In this document: positions 61,502 to 64,000 of the stretch, piece after piece
Layout: every line of letters begins with the position of its first letter
Numbering within the stretch: position 1 is the first letter of the stretch
Assembly: GCA_034422735.1 (NCBI GenBank)
Contig: DAOUJL010000076.1
Span: forward strand, 21,356-85,355
Direction: 5' to 3'
Source: CATOSD01 sp034422735
GTDB taxonomy: Bacteria; Chloroflexota; Dehalococcoidia; Lucifugimonadales; CATOSD01
Length of the DNA stretch: 64,000 bases
The notes under the pieces: model-generated
Seen by the model: only the letters and a program-made list of their open reading frames with translations
Told to the model about the DNA's origin: nothing
The model's database searches: none
Program-made: the position numbers and the translations under genes

Positions 61502-61542
61502 GTCCCCTCTCCCTTGATGGGAGAGGGCTAGGGTGAGGGTGA
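61502..61542 (+). repeat. Hairpin-tail repeat family B, copy 6
   Basis: Loop TTGAT, tail CTAGGGTGAGGGTGA. Confidence 0.92.
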
Positions 61543-61564
61543 AGATGGGAGCGACGCCCCCGCG

Positions 61565-61594
61565 TTGACACCCCAACCAGCCGTTTCGTATCAT
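61565..61594 (+). promoter_or_regulatory. Promoter of threonine aldolase-yihY unit
   Basis: TTGACA (61565-61570), an 18-base spacer and TATCAT (61589-61594), 58 bases before ATG 61652. Confidence 0.6.
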
Positions 61595-61651
61595 CGACCT
61601 ATAGGCGCCGCGCTTTTGTAGCGGCGCCACGCGACTAAGGAGACAAACCAA

Positions 61652-62785
61652 ATGAACGCGATTTCCGGCGCATCCGCCGCCACCGCCGCACCCGCGGCCG
61701 CCCAGCCCGCGCCTCCGGACCCGGCACTCGACGACCGCGCGGTCGTCTTCCGAGGCGACGGCGAGCCGAAGACCCCCGCCGGCATGATCAGCCGCCTGGC
61801 CGAGCTCGACGCCCAGTCCGCTCTGGACCCCGACAACTACTCCCTCGGCGGCAGCGTCGAGGCGCTCGAACGCCACTTCGCCGGCATGCTCGGCGCCGAG
61901 GCCGCTATATTCATGCCCACCGGCACGCTCGCCAACCACCTCGCCATACGCCGCCACTGCGGCACGAGCCCCAGGGCCATCGTCCAGGAGCAGAGCCACC
62001 TCTACCACGACTCCGGCGACACCGTGACTCGCCTGAGCTCCATCAACCTGGTGCCGCTCGCGCCGGGGCGGCTCCACTTCACCACCGAAGAGCTCGAAGA
62101 CACCCTCGACGCGTCCGTCTCCGGCAGGGTGATAAACGAGGTCGGCGCCGTGATGATAGAAAGCCCCGTCCGGCGCCAGAGCGGCAAGGTCGTGCCCATA
62201 GACGTGATGCGCCAGATCACGGACCTGTGCCGCGAGCGCGGCATACCCACCCACCTGGACGGCGCGCGGCTGTTCATGATGTCCGCCGCCACCGGCATTC
62301 CCGCCGCCGACTACGCCGCCATGTTCGACACCACCTACGTGTCGCTGTACAAGTACTTCGGCGCTCCCTTCGGCGCGATACTGTGCGGCAGCGCCGAGTT
62401 CGTCGACGGCCTGTACCACGAGCGCCGGCTCTTCGGCGGCGGCCTGCCCGCGTCGTACTTCGCCGCCGCGCTCGCCCTCGAAGGCGCAAAGGGTTTCGAG
62501 GAGCGGTTCGGCGCCGCCATGGACAAGGCGGCCCTGCTTTTCGAGCGGCTGAACTCGCTTCCCGGCATCCATGTCGGCCGCTACGAGAACGGCTCCAACA
62601 TCTTCCCCGTCGACTTCGACGACGGTGTGGACGCCCACCTGGCGGCCGAAAAGCTCGCCGAGCGCAGCGTCTTCATCTCCCCCCGGGAGGGGAGCCAGGA
62701 CGACTTCGCGCTCACCGTCAACACCACCATCCTGAGGCAGACCAACGATGAGATCGTCGACGCCTTCAGCGCCGCGCTTCACTGA
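61652..62785 (+). CDS. Threonine aldolase-family PLP enzyme
   Basis: This 377-residue fold-type I PLP enzyme cleaves threonine or allo-threonine to glycine and acetaldehyde. FRGDGEPKTPAGMISRLAELD, FMPTGTLANHLAIRRHCG, THLDGARLF (Asp binds the PLP ring nitrogen) and SLYKYFGAPFGAI (Schiff-base Lys) follow the family order. The first 28 residues are an Ala/Pro-rich extension. Related beta-eliminating lyases cannot be excluded. Its TGA overlaps the start of the YihY gene by one base (TGATG), giving coupled translation. Confidence 0.88.
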   Translation: MNAISGASAATAAPAAAQPAPPDPALDDRAVVFRGDGEPKTPAGMISRLAELDAQSALDPDNYSLGGSVEALERHFAGMLGAEAAIFMPTGTLANHLAIRRHCGTSPRAIVQEQSHLYHDSGDTVTRLSSINLVPLAPGRLHFTTEELEDTLDASVSGRVINEVGAVMIESPVRRQSGKVVPIDVMRQITDLCRERGIPTHLDGARLFMMSAATGIPAADYAAMFDTTYVSLYKYFGAPFGAILCGSAEFVDGLYHERRLFGGGLPASYFAAALALEGAKGFEERFGAAMDKAALLFERLNSLPGIHVGRYENGSNIFPVDFDDGVDAHLAAEKLAERSVFISPREGSQDDFALTVNTTILRQTNDEIVDAFSAALH

Positions 62786-63852
62786 TGGCGGCACGGCGAA
62801 CCGCAAGCTCCCCCGGGCCGCGCGCTGACTTCCGGCGAGATGCCATGGCGTCCATCAGCTCGGGGCTGCGCTACGGCCGGACGTTCCTGTCGAGGACGAA
62901 GACACGCGCGAAGGTCATCGAGCGGCGTCTGACCAGGATTTTCATCATCAATCTCCTCGTCCGCACGGTCAAGGAGATTTCCGACGACGACGTCACCCAC
63001 ATGGCCGCGGGCGTGGCCTACTACGCGCTCTTCTCGCTGTTTCCCCTTCTGCTGGGGCTGATCGCGATTTTCAGCTACTTCGTAGACTCCCCGACGGACG
63101 CGGGACAGACCGCGGTGGCCGACAACGTCACCAACTTCGTCTCGGAGTACCTGCCCGGCTCAGAGACGTTCGTCTCCGAAAACCTCGATACACTGCTGAA
63201 CCTCCGCGGCGCCGCCACCGTGGTCGCCGTACTCGGCATGTTCTGGTCGGCCAGCGCCGTGTTCGGCGCGCTCAGCCGGGCGGTGAACCGCGCCTGGGAC
63301 GTCCACCAGGACCGCCCTTTCTACCTAAACAAGTCGCGCCAGCTCCTGATGGCCGTCGGAGTCGCCTTCCTGTTCCTGATGTCGTTCGGCGCGGCCACGC
63401 TGGTCCGGGCCGCGGGCCTGCTCGGCGACCTGGATGCGCCACAGGTCGCGTTCATGGTCAACCGCATCGGGACCGTGGTGCTCCAGACGACCTCGTTCGT
63501 GCTGGTGCTCAGCGCGTTCCTGCTCATCTACAAGTTCACGCCCAACACCAAGACCTACTGGCGCTACATCTGGCCCGGCGCGTTCGCCGCCGCGTTCCTG
63601 TTCGAGGTCTCCAAGAACATCTTCATCATCTACCTCAACGGCTTCGCCACCTTCGATGACACCTACGGCCCGCTGGCCCCGGTCATCGTGCTGCTGCTGT
63701 GGACCTACCTCAGCAGCCTGATAATCATCTGCGGCGCCGAGCTCAGCTCCGAGTACGGCAGACTGAAGCTGGGCATCCGCCGCGGAGCACCCTTCCACGC
63801 CCGCGCCGAACCCAGCGGTCCCCTCTCACTTGACGGGAGAGGGTCAGGGTGA
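62785..63852 (+). CDS. YihY/BrkB-family integral membrane protein
   Basis: This 355-residue protein has a basic N-terminal region (1-50), then the YihY core with about six helices: AAGVAYYALFSLFPLLLGLIAIFSYF, TVVAVLGMFWSASAVFGALSRAVNRAWDV, FLFLMSFGAATLV, VLVLSAFLLIYKFTPNTKTYWRYIWPGAF and VIVLLLWTYLSSLIIICGAELSSEY. This family is poorly characterised (early reports of RNase BN were wrong); proposed roles include transport or envelope integrity. The last 14 residues or so (SGPLSLDGRGSG) and the stop are encoded by a family B repeat. Confidence 0.9.
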   Translation: MAARRTASSPGPRADFRRDAMASISSGLRYGRTFLSRTKTRAKVIERRLTRIFIINLLVRTVKEISDDDVTHMAAGVAYYALFSLFPLLLGLIAIFSYFVDSPTDAGQTAVADNVTNFVSEYLPGSETFVSENLDTLLNLRGAATVVAVLGMFWSASAVFGALSRAVNRAWDVHQDRPFYLNKSRQLLMAVGVAFLFLMSFGAATLVRAAGLLGDLDAPQVAFMVNRIGTVVLQTTSFVLVLSAFLLIYKFTPNTKTYWRYIWPGAFAAAFLFEVSKNIFIIYLNGFATFDDTYGPLAPVIVLLLWTYLSSLIIICGAELSSEYGRLKLGIRRGAPFHARAEPSGPLSLDGRGSG

Positions 63853-63857
63853 GGGTG
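63818..63857 (+). repeat. Hairpin-tail repeat family B, copy 7
   Basis: Stem has one mismatch (CCCTCTCAC), loop TTGAC, tail TCAGGGTGAGGGTG. It supplies the end of the YihY gene. Confidence 0.9.
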
Positions 63858-63864
63858 CCAGTCA

Positions 63865-63889
63865 GTCCCCTCTCACTTGACGGGGGAAG
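63865..63889 (+). repeat. Family B/A hybrid repeat fragment
   Basis: GTCCCCTCTCACTTGACGGG then GGAAG: a B-type left arm joined to an A-type right arm, with the tail replaced by CTAGGCAGTG. An IS end may interrupt it. Confidence 0.65.
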
Positions 63890-63900
63890 ACTAGGCAGTG

Positions 63901-63932
63901 TTGACATTTGCATTATACTAGGTATATGTCAA
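63901..63932. promoter_or_regulatory. Nested palindrome over transposase start codon
   Basis: Outer arms TTGACAT/ATGTCAA and inner arms TATAC/GTATA (around TAG) form a dyad that includes the ATG at 63926. It could be an operator or part of the IS end. Confidence 0.5.
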
Positions 63933-64000
63933 CAGTCACACTATCTCCCGAACAGTGGCCAAAGGTGCTGGAGTTTCTTCGTAGCCAGCCCGATTTGTAC
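63926..64000 (+). CDS. IS5-family-like transposase, N-terminal fragment
   Basis: The 25 codons before the window edge read MSTVTLSPEQWPKVLEFLRS followed by QPDLY. This matches, from memory, the conserved N-terminus of IS5-family (DUF4096-type) transposases, xLTxEQWxKILxFLRxxPxxYVG. The catalytic DDE part lies outside the window. The gene begins close after a broken repeat, consistent with an insertion sequence entering there. No full terminal inverted repeat or target duplication can be defined from one end. Confidence 0.6.
   Translation, partial: MSTVTLSPEQWPKVLEFLRSQPDLY

Larger units (their letters stand above)
60659..61651. other. Gene-free stretch containing composite repeat island
   Basis: From 60659 to about 61037 I see no gene and no repeat; the plus frame open from 60713 has no recognisable domain. 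61038-61542 is the second copy of the C-A-D-B repeat island. A promoter for the threonine aldolase gene follows at 61565-61594. Confidence 0.6.

Noticed and set aside
61295..62806. 503-codon minus-strand ORF opposite threonine aldolase
   Set aside because: It is the antisense shadow of a gene with clear PLP-enzyme motifs; the sequence is Gly/Val/Ala-rich without domains.
10509..63857. Hairpin-tail repeats as ordinary rho-independent terminators
   Set aside because: No T-run follows the stem. The G-rich tail is on one strand only, and copies occur in gene leaders and inside genes, in one orientation regardless of transcription.
63901..63919. TTGACA and TATACT as a promoter for the transposase
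   Set aside because: The hexamers are only seven bases apart, far too close for a sigma-70 promoter; they are better explained as part of the dyad.
1..64000. tRNA, rRNA, riboswitch or CRISPR loci
   Set aside because: No recognisable tRNA arms, rRNA core sequence or known riboswitch motif was noticed in the intergenic regions. Small or divergent RNAs cannot be excluded without a covariance-model search.

Overview
This 64 kb window is GC-rich, gene-dense chromosomal DNA from a free-living bacterium. The best fit is a Chloroflexota lineage of the Dehalococcoidia/SAR202 type. This is inferred from the gene content: FAD-linked oxidases, an LLM-family flavin oxidoreductase, a division cluster reduced to rsmH-ftsA-ftsZ, Pro/Thr-linker lipoproteins, and many short intergenic hairpin repeats. 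No rRNA, tRNA, CRISPR array or phage was recognised.

Layout. 0-7 kb: the end of a glutamine synthetase, a VOC protein, then a tightly packed minus-strand trio encoding a divergent tubulin/FtsZ-like GTPase, a membrane coiled-coil protein, and a giant secreted protein with about 40 calcium-binding DxDxDG repeats, a C-terminal membrane anchor and a cytoplasmic tail. This trio is the strongest candidate for an undescribed system: it looks like a cytoskeletal filament linked across the membrane to a long calcium-dependent surface stalk. 7-10.4 kb: a frameshifted metalloprotease and a lipoprotein with duplicated DUF6174-like domains. 10.4-20 kb: oppD/oppF without permeases, an FAD oxidase, ftsZ-ftsA-rsmH, a MoaB-like gene with no conventional start codon, and trmD. 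20-31.7 kb: mixed metabolism (PEP mutase family, geranylgeranyl-reductase-like, GalU, sulfite-oxidase-like, phosphotriesterase-like, LLM, M16 peptidase, 3-hydroxyisobutyrate-dehydrogenase-like). 31.8-34.4 kb: an exported thioredoxin-like operon. 34.5-43.2 kb: a GlcD/GlcF-type fusion, DUF418, an EEP-fold enzyme, Fic, a DapA-like aldolase and an MfnB-like protein with a TusA-like tail. 43.1-53.2 kb: two small membrane-associated proteins, pheA, a single-chain histidine kinase/REC/DNA-binding regulator divergent from two large secreted proteins, and the remnant of an aspartic-protease gene pair. 53.2-58.5 kb: KtrAB-type potassium uptake, HPP, a sugar epimerase, cytochrome c and an SDR. 58.7-60.7 kb: a toxin-antitoxin patch (RelE/ParE pair, frameshifted antitoxin, MNT-HEPN). 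61-64 kb: a composite repeat island, threonine aldolase, YihY and the start of an IS5-like transposase.

Two related hairpin-plus-tail repeats recur through the window (19 full and 4 partial copies found by eye). Every copy reads in the same direction, whatever the direction of the neighbouring genes. Some copies carry a nested third module, some supply the stop codons of neighbouring genes, and two sit in diverged copies of a roughly 0.5 kb non-coding island.

Coordinates and motifs were read by eye. Family assignments are from recognition of motifs, not from searches.
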